Source: Emydura subglobosa
Taxonomy: Eukaryota > Chordata > Testudines > Chelidae
Length of the DNA stretch: 64,000 nucleotides
NCBI GenBank assembly: GCA_007922225.1
Contig: ML679969.1
Location: forward strand, 20,664,932-20,728,931
Reading direction: 5' to 3'
Position 1 is the stretch's first letter, and the number at the start of each line of letters is the position of its first letter. The position numbers were made by a program, and so were the translations under genes. Under the pieces are notes generated by a model that saw only the letters and a program-made list of their open reading frames with translations, did not search any database and had not been told where the DNA came from. Shown here in pieces: positions 32,815 to 44,905 of the stretch.

Positions 32815-33165
32815 CCCCTCACACACAGAGCACCCTCCACTGGGGGTGCAGGCCTGGGCTGCTGCAGGGTACCCCCCACACACATGCACAGAGTGCCCCC
32901 TGCTGGGGGGGGCCAGGGGTAGTGGCAGGATCCCCCCGCACGCACACAGAGTGCCCCCCACTGGGGGTGCAGGCCTGGGCAGCTGCAGGGTTCCCCCCCC
33001 CCACACACACACAGAGTGCCTCCACTGGGGGGGTGGGGGCAGAGGTAGTGGCAGGATCCCCACACACACACAAAGCGCCCCCACTGGGGAGGGGAGCAGA
33101 GGTAATGGCAGAATCACACACACACACAGCACCCCTGCTGGAGGGCAGGGCTGGGCAGCTGCAGG
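32815..33165. repeat. Minisatellite with alternating A/B units (~60 bp each)
   Basis: Each unit starts with CACACAGAGTGCCCC and CCACTGGGGG, then carries either block A (GTGCAGGCCTGGGCAGCTGCAGGGT) or block B (CAGAGGTAGTGGCAGGATCCCC). The order is A, B, A, B, B, A, so part of the array has a two-unit higher-order period of about 120 bases. The 210-codon minus-strand ORF across it is a repeat artefact. Confidence 0.85.
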
Positions 33166-33924
33166 CCCCTGTATTTCAGGGATTGTTTTGTAAGGTGCAG
33201 GGGGGACCGTGTTTGGCGGTTGCTGCGCGTTGAGCACACCGTACATTGCTGCCAGCTAGTGGCATGGGGCAGGGCTAAGGTTCGCTGGCCACGCTCTCGC
33301 AGTGAGCCCCACGGGTTTGGCAAGGGTTGTTGCCTGGCAGAGGCCTTGTTAGAGACACAGCTATCGCCTCATCGCTGCTCCAAATGGCCCAGCGAGGGCT
33401 GTGATGCTCCCAGCGCCCGAGTGCCTGTCAGGGATTTGAGCACTGCTAATTGGAACTGCTCAAAGGTTGGCTTCATCAGTACAGGTCACAGGCACTGGGA
33501 GCTCTGCCTGCCTCCCTGTCAGTGCCCCCAGACAGGAGCCAATATCAGCGTGCCGGCGGGTGGCGGTGGGGAGGAGGCCTGCCAGGCACCAGACATGGAG
33601 TGGGTGGGGAGCAGAGGGGGTGAGCATTACACCACATAGGGGGCAGGGGTGAGACAGAGACTGTGCATGTGTGAATCACAGTGGGAGATTGCGTGAGTGC
33701 GATGGACACAGTAAGTGTGTGATTCAGCGTGTGTGTGACAGACGGTGGCCTTTTTGGTGGTAGATAATGAGCCGCGGGTGTTGGCGGTAGTGCAGTGGAG
33801 CTGGGGCTGAATGCCCATTAGCAGCAAGTGCAGACAAAGACAAGCTGGGTTCAGCGACTGAGGTTAAACCTGGACAGCTCTAGGTAAAGTACGGGCCCTC
33901 CTCACTCTGCTCATCGCACAAAAC
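33166..33924. other. Unassigned spacer
   Basis: GC-rich with a 139-codon ORF lacking any motif. A weak GTG-rich region (33660-33750) is present. Confidence 0.33.
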
Positions 33925-34085
33925 CAAGGGGATGTTCAATTAAACTGAAGGCAGCACAACTGCCCCGTGCAGAAGGGACTGCGGTGTTATGCGGAAGGTA
34001 ATGAAATTGTGTCACTCCCTATCACAGGACAGCACCGAGGCCAAGAATTTAGCAGGATTCAACAAGGAATGAATACTTCTCATTA
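33925..34085 (+). mobile_element. L3-type CR1 fragment (ORF2 C-terminus region)
   Basis: GATGTTCAATTAAACTGAAGG, then CATCACAGGA-like TATCACAGGACAGC, then GAGGCCAAGAATTTAGCAGG and ATTCAACAAGGAATG follow the order of the L3/CR1 3' coding region just before the 3' UTR. It is strongly diverged and truncated on both sides. Confidence 0.6.
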
Positions 34086-34976
34086 AGGCTGCCTGACACT
34101 TCCCGTTACGAGACCTTGTTTTCAGTTGCTTATAACCTGGTCCAGCTTATACCAGTCGGGCTGAAATTTTTCACATCAGGAGTTTGCCTCAGGCTGACTC
34201 GTTTGGGAAAATTTCTTTCTGAATGCTGTTAAATTTGTCAGAATGAGGTTTTGCCCGTGCTGAAAAAATCTTACAGCTGTTTCATTGTGGTGCTGCCATG
34301 CATTAGAGCATCAGGATGGGGGTGGGGTTGCCCTTCTATCAGGGAGAAGCCTTTTGCCAGCCCTGGGAAAATTCATGCAAATTTGGCCCAGTTAAGAGTC
34401 TCTGAATATCTCACTCCGCACATGCTCAGTAGAGACTTGTTAGAATGTGGCAGCTAAAACCTCTCAGCCGATTCTCTCTGCACTGAGCATGCTCCAGCCC
34501 CTCACAGCTCTGCTGTGTGATCAGACTGCCACTGCACTATCCCCACAGAAAGATGCATGTGCTCCAATCGGGGCCGTGGTGCTCAGCAGGACTTTCCCTG
34601 TTATTGTCCTCCAAAGACCAGGGGCTGCTGTGGTGTGAGTCAGCAGAATTGAGAGCTGGGAAGCTTGTATCCTGTGCCCTCAGTGCTCCCCTGCAGTGCC
34701 CAGGCAGAGAGGCAGGGTGGAGAAGGAGGAAGCAGCTTGACAAGAAAGTGCAGCTGAGCTGGGGGGGCTGAGACTGGGACAAGGGGACAGGAAGAGTGAG
34801 GAATGGGGATGTGGAGGCAAGTGCAAGACTGGGACTGGGATGTGGAGCTGAGGAGGGATGGGAAGGGGGAAACTGGAACTCAGATTGGGACAAGGACAGA
34901 CTGGCAGGGCCTGGGGCAAAACATGTCAGGCTGGGGCAGGGAAGCAGGAGCAGAAAGTCCATTACCGCTGCTGCTC
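34086..34976. other. Unassigned; 34110-34460 probably an interspersed repeat
   Basis: GTTGCTTATAACCTGGTCCAGC, TTGCCTCAGGCTGACTCG, and CACATGCTCAGTAGAGAC look like a dispersed sauropsid repeat, but I cannot assign its class. 34640-34976 is purine-rich GC-rich DNA without a gene. Confidence 0.35.
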
Positions 34977-34979
34977 TTA

Positions 34980-35274
34980 GGCTTGGTCTGCACTTACCCT
35001 GGCGATCCGGCAGCAGTCAACGAGAGTTACGCAAACTACGCAGAAAACTTGCGTAACTCCCAGCGACTGCTGTGCTTTTCTTCTGCGCGCTGTCTTCACT
35101 GCACTGTGCTGACGGGAACCGTGTTCCCGTCGACACAGCGCTACACCACTTGCGGGGGTGGATTAACAGCGTCGACTTCTGGATCGACTGAGAGGGTCTT
35201 CATTGACCGCTCAGATGATCCAGATAAGTTGATCTGATAGCGGCGACTTTGCCACCGTCAGTGTAGACATAGAC
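34980..35274. mobile_element. Harbinger-like MITE, 295 bp
   Basis: Left end GGCTTGGTCTGCACT and right end AGTGTAGACATAGAC form inverted termini of the G(G)CTTGTCTACACT type. The flanking triplets are TTA (34977-34979) and TCA (35275-35277), consistent with a diverged 3-bp TTA duplication. A better preserved relative is at 61005-61238. The interior (GTCGACACAGCGCTACACC; TGGATCGACTGAGAGGG) resembles high-copy turtle MITEs I recall. Confidence 0.68.
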
Positions 35275-35277
35275 TCA

Positions 35278-36690
35278 GACTGTGGGATAGTCCCAGGTTT
35301 CCTGCCTCTCACCGTTCCTCTACTGCCAGCGAATAGCTCGGAAACAAAGAGTGTGTTCCATCTTCCTCTAGTGCTGGCCCACACAGATGATAACAGCCTT
35401 CTACTGCTATCGGTCATTCCATTAGCCTAAGGGCAGAGGTCTGTGTGATGGATCCAAAGATTCCAACGCTGCCAATGTCCCACCACGGAGATCAGTACAG
35501 TGCCACAGGATGGGAGTTCTCTTTTGTCAGTTTGCTTTTTTTCAAACCTAGCAAATATATGTAAACCCATGTGTGTTACCCAAGCAGTAAGGTTGCAAAG
35601 TCACGTGCTGCAAAGTTAGGAAATGCCAGAATTAAGGGAGCTTGTGGAACCTTAACTTGGTCTCTTGTGTGTCTACATCGTGACACAGTCTTTAAGTGCA
35701 AGATCAAATACTTGTTTCCTGCCTCATTCATTGCACAGGAAAGCCTTGCTCTGGGGCTGAGTCAGGATTGTGCAGTGAAGGGGCTGCTCTCTGTAGACCT
35801 CATTTGTTGCAGTATTTGGAAGGGTGTAGTAATGAGGCAGGAGACTGCAGGAAGAGCAAAGGCGGTCTCATGGGTAAGGCTGATGGATACCAAGGTGAAA
35901 CAAAGCCACAGGAAAAGTGTTTGCAGACAGTAGGTCATGCGCAGCACAGCCAGGGTCACAAACCAGGCTCCTATCTTTGGTTTCAGCAAAAAGGGACCTG
36001 CAAACCCCTTTAATTCCTCTTCCAGCCCTCTCTTCCTCTCGCTTTCCTATGTGCAGCATTGCATAGCTGGGTGGGGAATCAGGTGAAGCATCTGCTGTAG
36101 GCCAATGGGGGAAGCAGGATGATGGATATCCAGCATGGACCAGCAGTCAGTCCTTCTCCAGCAAACCCTCTGCTCCTAGGACTGACTTTTTGGAAGGCAC
36201 TTTTCCTCTCCTCCACCTACATAACACTTTCCTGCATGCTCAGTGCCCCGTGGACACACTGGTGTGTGTGGAGCATTTGATGGCAATTGGATGAGGTGTT
36301 TATGAGTTAGGAGCCTTTCAGGGAAGTGATGGTTTATCACTTTAAAAATTGTTCTAATGTTTTTGTCCTTCATAATTCAAACTCGACTTGACGGGAAAAA
36401 TTGCCTTGTGTTTTACTGTAGCTTTCTCAGGGAGTGAGCTTCCATTCTGCACCCATTTCAAGGGCTAAAATTGTTCCTGCTTGGTCTCAGCCCAAAGTTG
36501 ACATTTTATGGAAAAGATGAGCAAAATCAGTTGAGTCAGTTTCCAGTTAAACAAGGGTAAAAACAAAACCAAAAGCCACCTTTCCCGTTATATTGGGCCT
36601 GCACTCACATAGGTCAAAACCAGCAGAGACTGGAAATGTTTAAAAGGTTTGTTTCGTCCTCAGGAAGAGGAATAAGATTGGCTGTGTGCT
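35278..36690. other. Unassigned spacer
   Basis: No recognised exon or repeat terminus. A 120-codon plus ORF (35571-35933) has no motif. Confidence 0.33.
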
Positions 36691-37040
36691 GTTACTGGGA
36701 TGAGCAATGAAATCCAGCACTTTCATGCACCATAGACTCTTTCAATGGAGTTGCTCCGGAAACAGGTGTTTTTGTTTTCATGGACATTTTTCATGAGGGG
36801 AAAATTGTTTTGTGTTGAATATTTTCTCCAACATCTTTGAGGTTTTTCAGTGGCATTACTGAAAATTTTCCCCTGACAGGATGAAATTTTTCAGCTTTGG
36901 TTTTTTTGGACAAACAACCTGAAAAATTTCCTTCAATTTCCTTTCTGCAGAAATTTCTCTTTTGATTAAAAAACAAATTGGTCAAAAAGTCATTTTAAAT
37001 TAAAAATATTGCCTGGCTCTCTCTTTTTTGATCCAGTTTG
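36691..37040. repeat. AT-rich, fold-back-prone repeat-like sequence
   Basis: Many GAAAATTTTC, GAAATTTTTC and AAAAATTTC words in both orientations, so the strand can pair with itself. I think it is a decayed MITE-like repeat, but no termini or target duplications can be fixed. Confidence 0.4.
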
Positions 37041-38850
37041 ACACTGACTTTTGTGAGGCTACCTTTATTAAGGATTCCTCAGTCAATGATGATGCTAAGG
37101 CTGTAATTACACCTTTATTCAGTATGCTTTTATACAGACTCCTTTTGTTAAGGAAACAATTATCATGGATACTCCCATGAATGGCATTTGTTAAAGACTG
37201 TCCACCCCAATGAGGTATGTACCCTTCTTGGCTTCTTTATAGTGTTTAAAGAGAACCTAGAAAGGGAATTCAAATAGAGTGACATTTTTCCCTGCTTGAA
37301 TATTGGCATTAGAAATTGTTTCTGGTTTTTGTGGCAGACTCTATGGCTGACTGGACAGCTGGCGGGTTTCCGAAATCATAGAGACCAAGGGAGAGGAGCT
37401 TGAGTATTCAGGATGGATGGGGAGTTTTAGTCAGTCTGTTTAAAACCCTCGTCTTTCTGTTAAATGAATGCTTATTTAACTCAGACACCTTAGAAAAGGT
37501 AGGGAGAAAAGGTCTCTTTGTCACAGATTCATCCCCAGCCCATCAGTTAAGGGCTAAGAGATCCCCTGAGCTATTTACTTGCATTCTTCAAGGAGAACTC
37601 CCACAAATACATGCCTGATGGTCCTGAGGCTAAACACAAACCCTCCATTCCCCCTTCCCAGCTTCCTGGATGAACCATAAAGGCACAAACACTGGGGCAG
37701 TCCTCCTGGCACCTGGAAACGGAGGCATTTGCTCAAGACTCTCTCTATCCATCTCCCTTCAGGCCATGCTCGCCCTGCAAAGGCAGACCCCCTCGGCCCC
37801 TCCCCAAGTGAGAAGGGATGTCGCTGAGTCGCTGGCACTACTACAGGGCTTCCTGTCCTGGGGTCCTGCTCAGTGGCCAGTGCAGCTCCCTGGATTTCGT
37901 TTCCCATACAGTATCTGGCCCATGGCCAAGGCCTGTGGGCTGAGTGCACGGTTCTGGCCCACCAACGTGTCACTAATGTAAGTGTTTGTGTGTGCGATGC
38001 ACTTGTCCCCAGTGGAAACAAGCACCTGCCTCTCCTCACCCTGGTCCAGTGCAGTCGCATTGGTGTGCTGCAGGCGATCGCTCCCCGGAGAACTCCGGCT
38101 GAGTGCATGCAGCCCGTTGGCCCATTCCACGCCCCACCACATGCACCCAGAGCGGGCCCATCTCAGGGCTCCAGCCCAGGGCTCAGGCTGAAGACTTCAG
38201 GGAGTCAGCCCAGGCCGGGGCTAGGGAGCGCCTCCTGCTGGCAGAGCACACTCCCCAAATCCCAACCTCTGCCTGCCCCACAAGGCTTGGTGTATCTATG
38301 GGGCAGGGATAATCCCGCACTCCACCTCCCAGGCCTGAGATGGGGCTGGACATAGTCTCACATGGGGAGGGGGGGCAGCCAATGAGGCGAGGGAATGCCT
38401 CCCCACCACCTTCCTTCTCCATGAGGACACACCCATTTCCCCATGGCAATTGCCCTCTGGAGGGGGAGGTGGAGACAAAAATGCTCCTCCCTTTTTCCTG
38501 AAACATGCCCTCCTTCCTTCCCGCAGCAGTGCCGCCCTCTGCCCTGCCCTCCATCCCTTGTGCCTGCCACACAGGGGGCCTGCAGCCAGCAGAGTCCAGG
38601 TGCGGGGGTGGGGAGTAGAGACACACAGCACCTCTTGCTGCCCTGCAGAGGATCAGGGGCTGAGGAGAGCCACCCCCTTGGCCCAGCTGCACCCATCCTG
38701 GGGCTGGAGCCTGGGGGAGGGAAACCTGGGGGCTCGGGGTGCATGAGCAAGGCCGAAGAGCGCTGAGTGGGGGAAAGCTGCTGCAGAGGGAGCAGGGCTG
38801 CAGCTCAGCATGGGAGGCGTGAGGAGGAACGAGTGGCATGTAGAGCTGCC
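37041..38850. other. Unassigned DNA
   Basis: The first 250 bases are AT-leaning (CTGTAATTACACCTTTATTC) and could be non-coding regulatory or an old repeat. The rest is GC-rich with overlapping antisense ORFs (longest 242 codons at 38183-38911) that lack motifs and change frame composition randomly. Confidence 0.35.
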
Positions 38851-38854
38851 AAGT

Positions 38855-38945
38855 TTTGTTCTGGTCCACGGGTGGCATTTTATGCAAAGTATTTAATGAG
38901 CTAATTTGCATATTTGCAAATAATGTCCATATAATAAAGTTACAT
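38855..38945. promoter_or_regulatory. Cluster of POU octamer-like sites
   Basis: ATTTGCAT (38904-38911) is followed directly by ATTTGCAAAT (38912-38921), and an inverted octamer ATGCAAAG lies at 38882-38889, all within an AT-rich patch in GC-rich DNA. Adjacent octamers suit POU-factor dimer binding. It may instead belong to an unrecognised repeat. Confidence 0.33.
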
Positions 38946-39485
38946 TTCTGGTCAGCACAGCCTGTCCTGAGCAGTGGTGGGGCAGGGCATGGAGCTGGGC
39001 TGGACTTGGCAGCTTGGCGGGGTGGTGTGGGAGGGGAAGCTGGGGCTGGCTGTTGGTCCTGCTAGGGGTGTGGGGATTGCTGCAGGGAGGCGCTGAAGCT
39101 CCTGGGGCTGGTGGGGTGGCTGGGGTTAGTGCAGGGTGCCTTGGCGCAGCCCTGTTGCAGCCAGTGGCAGAGATCTCGCCGCTGCCCGCTCCTTGGCTGC
39201 CGGCCCCTGCTCTCGGCTGCTCCCCCTGCAGCCGGGGCGCCTACTCAGGGGGTGCCAGAGTGACCTCCAGGGCCACAAGGCACTGCTGCTTCCCACGGCT
39301 CTGACGGGGGCAGGAAGACAGTGCCAGCTCACTGAGCTGTGGGCAGGCGTGACGCACGAGTCGCATGCGACACCTGGCATCCGGCAGCCCTGGAGTGGGG
39401 GAGGGAGAAACTCTCATCCCCATAAAAGGATGAGCTTCCGGTGCTGCATGGGCATGCCGGGCACTGGGCCTGAGGTGTTACATAC
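38946..39485. other. Unassigned spacer
   Basis: GC-rich, CpG-containing DNA; no recognised feature. Confidence 0.33.
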
Positions 39486-39489
39486 AGTG

Positions 39490-39725
39490 CCACTCTGGGG
39501 TGTAGGCTGGGACGGGGGGGGGGGTCCTAGTGTCACCCCGGGGTGTAGGCTGGGCACTGGGGGGGTCCTAGTGTCACTCTGGGGTGTAGGCTGGGCACTG
39601 GGGGGGGTCCTAGTGTCACCCTGGGGTGTAGGCTGGGACGGGGGAATCCTAGTGTCACTCTGGGGTGTAGGCTGGGACGGAGGGGTCCTAGTGTCACTCT
39701 GGAGTGTAGGCTGGGCACTAGGCCT
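39490..39725. repeat. 41-42 bp minisatellite, about 5.5 copies
   Basis: Unit: GGGGTGTAGGCTGGGCACTG, then a G-tract of 4-10, then TCCTAGTGTCACTCT. Most length change is in the G-tract. Copies of 42 bases keep one frame, giving a Val/Trp/Gly-repeat in the 258-codon ORF 39136-39912, which is an artefact. Confidence 0.92.
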
Positions 39726-42700
39726 GGGGTCCCAGGTGTATAGGCCAGACATGAGGCAGGGAGTGTCGCTACATTCACAGGACTTTTCAGGGAAGATCCT
39801 CCTGCCTGCTGAGCTGTTGTTCTGTGCCCCCACCTCCTCACTCCCATCGACCCCGAGCTCCCACAGGAAGCTGCAGACAGGTCTCTCTCCCCACTGCAGT
39901 GGACACCCATGATGGGGTCTTCAGCCCATGTGCTGTGCCCCAGGATCCCTGCCAGTGGCCTCAGCACCTGCCAGCCCCGAGTCCTGAGCACCGTACACTG
40001 CTTGCCACCCTTCCCGAGGAGATTGCCAGCCCCTCAGTCGAGTGTGGGTATGCCCATGGGCCTCAGCCAAGTTCAGGCCCCGCTGGCAGTAGGGCAGGCC
40101 CCTGGGGGAGATGGGAGCGTGGCACCCAGCATCCCAGGGAACTGGGGTCCCATGGGTATGGGGGGAAGCCGCAAGCCAGAACTCACCTGCTGTTGCTGCG
40201 AGGAGTCCAGAGCACAGGGGTGGGTAGTGCTATGACTCTGGCTGGCACCCCGGGCTGCTGAGGAGGGGCTGTAGAAGATGTGACCCCCCCAGCCTCAGAT
40301 TGCCTGGGAGAGAGGTGCGTGGCACATGAAAAGGAGTCTCCCTGCATGGACCAGCTCAGGAAGGAGATGGTTTCCTTAGCGGCTCTGCCTAGGAGAGAAG
40401 TGAAGTGCCAGGCGCCCTGGGGTCATGCTCCCTTTGGAACAGGTGCCCCTGAGTGAGTCAGGCCCTTCAGGGTAAAGGGGGAGGGACTTGTTTCCCCATG
40501 GGTGAAGGGCAGGATCTGGCACAGCACATGATGGGGCGGGAGGGCTGCCTGGAGGTTGCTAACCCAGTTGCCTATCTGTGGGTCACAGCAGCCATACTGC
40601 ACCGGCATTCACGGCAAGGATCACACTAGCCCTCAGACACGCTGGTGAAGAGTGAGGATGGGTGGTGGATGGACTGAGCTGCTTCCGAGGCACTGACTGG
40701 CTCACTGATGATCCTGAGTCATTCAGCAGCAGGGCCTGTGGATCTCTGGAGAAGCCAGAGGACACCAGGCCTGTGACCATTGTAGCAAAACTGCCCCCAT
40801 CCTTCTGATCACAGGCAGGCTGGAGGTCCATCAACCCTCCCTCTGCCCCACACTCACAGCAGGGGAGATGCAGCAGCTGGCCATGCTGTTTCATAGGCTC
40901 CAGGCCTTGTTCCCCTGCCCCAGGTCTTCTACTGCCTCCCCCAGCAGCAGCTCTGCACGAGCTCAGAGACCCGGAGATGAGTCCTGAATTCTGTCCCTAG
41001 CTTATCCTCGCCACGTGGGGTCCATTCGTTCCAGCTGCTTCCACCATGGTGTAGGTCCTTTGAACTTATGGGCCCTAAAGACCACTCCAAGTGCTCCCCC
41101 CTCTTCCTCACTCTTCTTGGGGCCCAGCACAAGACAGGGTTGATGGAAGTGGTCAGTCCCATGCAAGGGGGGGAGCCAGAGACGGGAAGGTGCCAACCCC
41201 TGTCGGGCAGAGGATGCTACTGTCACAGACCTGGGTGGGCTGCCTTGATTACTGAAAAGGAAATTGAAGCCCGTGTGTCCCTGGATCCCCGGGTGCTTTA
41301 AGAGAGAGCTGGAACCCCCTGCCCGGCTGCCCGGCCCCTGGGCTCAGTGCTGACCCTTCTGCCTCCCCAGTAACTCAGACACGCTCTCTCCCCGAACCCC
41401 ATCCACAGCATGAGCCTCCAGGGCTGCAAGTTAACTCTCCCAGGAAGCACGCGGCAGTTGTAAGGACAGATCCATTGCCCAGAGTCTAACACTTCATTGC
41501 TCTTTTACACAGCAGACAAGGCATAGAGAGCATAGATCACCCAGGACACAATAAACATCCTACCCCCGAGGCCTTGCCCAACTCACACTTCCTGGGCAGA
41601 CCGTGGGGACCACGTGGGCGCCAGGGCCCCTGCCCGGCTTCATGAGGCTGCTACATGCTGGGCTGCTTCTCCCACCTCCTGAACTGGAGAAAAAAGGTCA
41701 AGGACCCAATAGCTCAGCTCCTTCTTTTTATAACCCCCCAGTCTCCTCTGTCAGGCGATGCCCTGACCAGAGATCCTGGGAGATTTCCTTGCCAGGTGAC
41801 CTCCCTCCCCTGACAAACCAGTTCTCCTGGTTGGAAGCCTGTCTTGTTTAGAGCTATTCCCTTTTGCTGGCAGAGCATCAACCATTCTTTTGCTCTTTCG
41901 TTAGCCTTTTGCCACCAGCCTACCATGGAGGAGAACAGGAAACAGAGAAGGCAAAATGGAGTTTGCTGCTTGATATAGAGAAAGAGTTCATGATCACACA
42001 CACAGTTCACAAACCGCACAGACAACTTCCCCAGTTCATCATGGCCGCACCCTTCCCAGCTTCTACACACCAGGCAAGTGTCACCAAGGTTTCCAAGGTG
42101 TCTCTGGGCAGGACACCTCCCTTAACTCGTCAGGATTGGTTCGATTACTCCATCAATGGGCCGTGCACTGCCACGCACTGATACTGAATGGACCGGCAGC
42201 AGCCCAGGGTCAGCCACCGTTTCCAGCCCTGCATGTGTTCCCTGGGCGTTGCTCGCAGGCCTGTGTGAACCTCAGAAGGCCTCTCCCAGAGCCCTGACTC
42301 ACAGAAGCACAGCGGCCTCGGGGTTAACTGTGCCTGTCTCGGCATTCCTAGCGTTTGCGCTGTGGGTATAACGTGTTCCCGCTTCCTCACGCTGTGGCTG
42401 AGTGAGCGTGGGGGAAGTCTGGCTTCCCACCCACTCGAGCGGCAGCATTTATAGGAGCCAATCTGGACTCCAGATGGGCCTGAGCTTGTTTGCCTCAAGA
42501 GAGGCTCTCCCACCTTCCGACACCAGTGCAATGCCAGCACAGTGCTTGGAGCTACTCTGTGCCCCTGCCCCCAGGATGCCCGGAGCTCACCCTGGTGGGT
42601 CCCTCTAACCCCCAGCCGCAGGGCTCAGGAAGGGTTGGGCTGAGGCTGGCAGGAAAGGGAAGGTTGCAGACACCTCAGAGCAGAGGCTGAAACAGTCACA

Positions 42701-44160
42701 TTTCAGCAACAGCAGCGCCTGTTTGGCTACCTGGGACTGTCCAGGGGAGAGACCGGGCGCGCCAGGTGCCTACAGGGCCCTCTCCAGTCCAGTCTCACTC
42801 CAGCAAACAGGCATTTGCAGCTTTCCAGGCCAGGGTCAGTGTCTCTCTTTGGAGCCCCTCTGCCCTGGTTCCCTGCCCAGCCGCTGCTACGCCCCATGAG
42901 CCCCACACCAGCATGCCCCCAGCTGTGATGGGGCAGCACAGCCTGGTCCACACACAGCTCTGTCTACAGTTCCTGTGGCTCTTCTCCACTTCTTGCTGCT
43001 GTACGGCAGCTCCTGCTCCCAGACAAAGCCTGGCCACTTCCCCCTCATCCCCCCCATTCAGGGCCTTTCCCCTTAGCTGGCCCTGGCACTGCCCAGGAGA
43101 AGGGGAGGGGAGGGATAGTTCGATGGGCAGGGGGCTTGTGAGAAAGGAGGGAAGGAATTACAGTGGGGAGGGGCGATGGGAGTTGTGGCCCCAGCTTCGC
43201 AGGTCCATCACAGCAGCATCAGCCGGGTTGTTTGCAGTCAAAAGCCAGGTCTGATCTGCCTTTGGCTGCCAAGGTGAGGGCTTGGAAGGCCCATGGGAGC
43301 CGATGCCAGGGCACTGGGAAGCAGAGTCTCATCACACTGCTGCCTTGGCTCCCCTGTGGTGCTGAGAAACAATGTGTCCCTGGGGAGGCCACCTGTGCAA
43401 TGGAGCATCTCTGCTGATGGCACAACTGGCCAGTGTGAAGATCCCGCCTCCCTCTCGCTGATGCTCTGAGCAGCCGGGACCCAGGGCTGCCCCAATGGCT
43501 GAGGGACTTGGTGGGGAAGTTCCTTCCGCCTCAGCCAAAGGGAGTTTGAAAAGATAGCAAGTGGTTTGCAGACATTGTGCCCTCAGCTGAGACACAGACA
43601 TGGGTCATTTTGCTCAAAGCCAACAGGCGTGGGTTCTTCTGAAGCAGGGACAGGTCTAATTGACACCTTTGCCCTTTTCCTTATGAGGCATTTGTCAGGA
43701 CAAGACCTTGGAACCTGGCCGAGGGTCCAGCCAGTTTGGTGCCCAGGTCTTCCTAACCCTTTCCAGACACTCCACACTTCCTGCCTCTGATTCCAGATCT
43801 GGTGTCTCAGGAGAAGGGCGAGAGCTGCACCCTCATCCCCCAGCAGCTGGGCTATTGGGCTGCTAACTGGGGCACTTTCCCATTGGCAGAAGATGTTAAT
43901 AGAAAGATGTTGTTGGGATTCAGGAAACTTCCCACCACTTGCTGTGACAAAAGCCTTTTGGGAATAGGCAGATACCAGAAAGCCTGCGCCAAGATCCTGT
44001 CTGATTCCTATTATCTGAGACTCTTTCATCCTTGGTGACTGATCTCCCTGGCTGCCTGTGACAGAGGTGCACCTAGCAGCCATGGCAATTTACCTTGCTC
44101 CTGTGATAAGGCTCCATGCCTTACCCAGCTGTGTTCTCAGCATGTCCAGCGAGTCCCGCT
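39726..44160. other. 4.4 kb unassigned GC-rich DNA
   Basis: No exon, RNA gene or transposon terminus that I can defend. 41290-42180 and 43600-44060 have the even composition and mixed ORFs of old dispersed repeats (for example CCAATAAACATCC-like ACAATAAACATCC near 41550, a possible poly-A signal of an LTR), but class and ends are unclear. ORFs reach 166 codons without domains. Confidence 0.35.
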
Positions 44161-44164
44161 GTAG

Positions 44165-44283
44165 ACAGACACGTAAACAGACACACACACTCAGACAGAC
44201 ACACATACACACACATAGACATACAGCGAAAGACACAGGCTACTACAGACACACTAAATAGACTCACAGACACACACACACAG
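44165..44283. repeat. (CA)n-rich simple repeat
   Basis: ACAGACACACAC and ACACATAGACATAC stretches, degenerate. Confidence 0.85.
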
Positions 44284-44284
44284 A

Positions 44285-44420
44285 AGAAGAGCTGTAGACC
44301 TGAAGGAGAGCTCTGTGTAGCTCAAAAGCTTCTCTCTCTCACCAACAGAAGTTGGTCTAATTAAAGCTATTCCCTCCCCCTCCTTGTGTCTCTAATATCC
44401 TGGGACCAATGCGGCTCCAA
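44285..44420. mobile_element. Single arm of a fold-back (long inverted repeat) element
   Basis: GAGCTCTGTGTAGCTCAAAAG, CTCTCTCACCAACAGAAG, TTGGTCTAATTAAAGC, CCTTGTGTCTCTAATATCC and GGGACCAATGCGGCTCC match, in reverse complement and in order, the left arm at 59880-59990. Only one arm is present here, directly after a CA repeat. The family is common in sauropsids by recollection; its transposon class is not certain. Confidence 0.68.
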
Positions 44421-44808
44421 CAACGCTGCCTCAGACAGCCAGAGTCATTTTGTACTTGGCTTCTCCTGGTTTCCCCCACAATCTCTCTCATCTGTTGTTT
44501 TAAACCTTCTGTTCTTTTTCATGTTCAATCCCCTGAAGTCTCCCTACCGCTGGTGCTCCCAGAGCACAGACCCTTACTGGGACAAACTGGAGTGGGCACT
44601 TCTGCCCCATATGGTAGAGAATCCAAAACACCTGTACCCAAAGGGAAGCAGGTGCCTGAGAGATCCGGGGCAGCAGGGAACATCAGACACACGTCTGCAG
44701 GGAGATGTGGAAGCAGAAAAGGACAATTTAAAGTAGGCTGCACACCAAGCGGTAGAGCATTACAACCATTGATCCCAAAGTGATGCTGAAGACCCAGCCT
44801 CATAGATG
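44421..44808. other. Unassigned spacer
   Basis: No gene or recognised repeat. Confidence 0.3.
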
Positions 44809-44905
44809 TGAATTAATAGATTCATAGTTTCCAGGCCAGAAGAGACCAGTGTGACCTGCTTCAAATTCCAGGCCGGAGATTTCCTCCTTCCAAGGGTGCT
44901 ATCCA
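44809..44905 (-). mobile_element. CR1 3' terminus (subfamily of the 46 and 52 kb copies)
   Basis: AATAGATTCATAGTTTCCAGG, CCAGAAGAGACCAGTGTG, then CCAGGCCGGAGATTTCC is the reverse complement of the 3' end of the CR1 subfamily ending TCTATTAATCTATTA at 46.4 kb. Only about 95 bases remain. Confidence 0.72.

Noticed and set aside
38183..38911. 242-codon minus-strand ORF
   Set aside because: GC-rich antisense noise: no domain, overlapping equally long ORFs in other frames, no start or splice context.
39136..39912. 258-codon ORF with Val/Trp/Gly repeats
   Set aside because: Produced by the 42-bp minisatellite and GC-rich flanks; an antisense ORF of equal quality exists.
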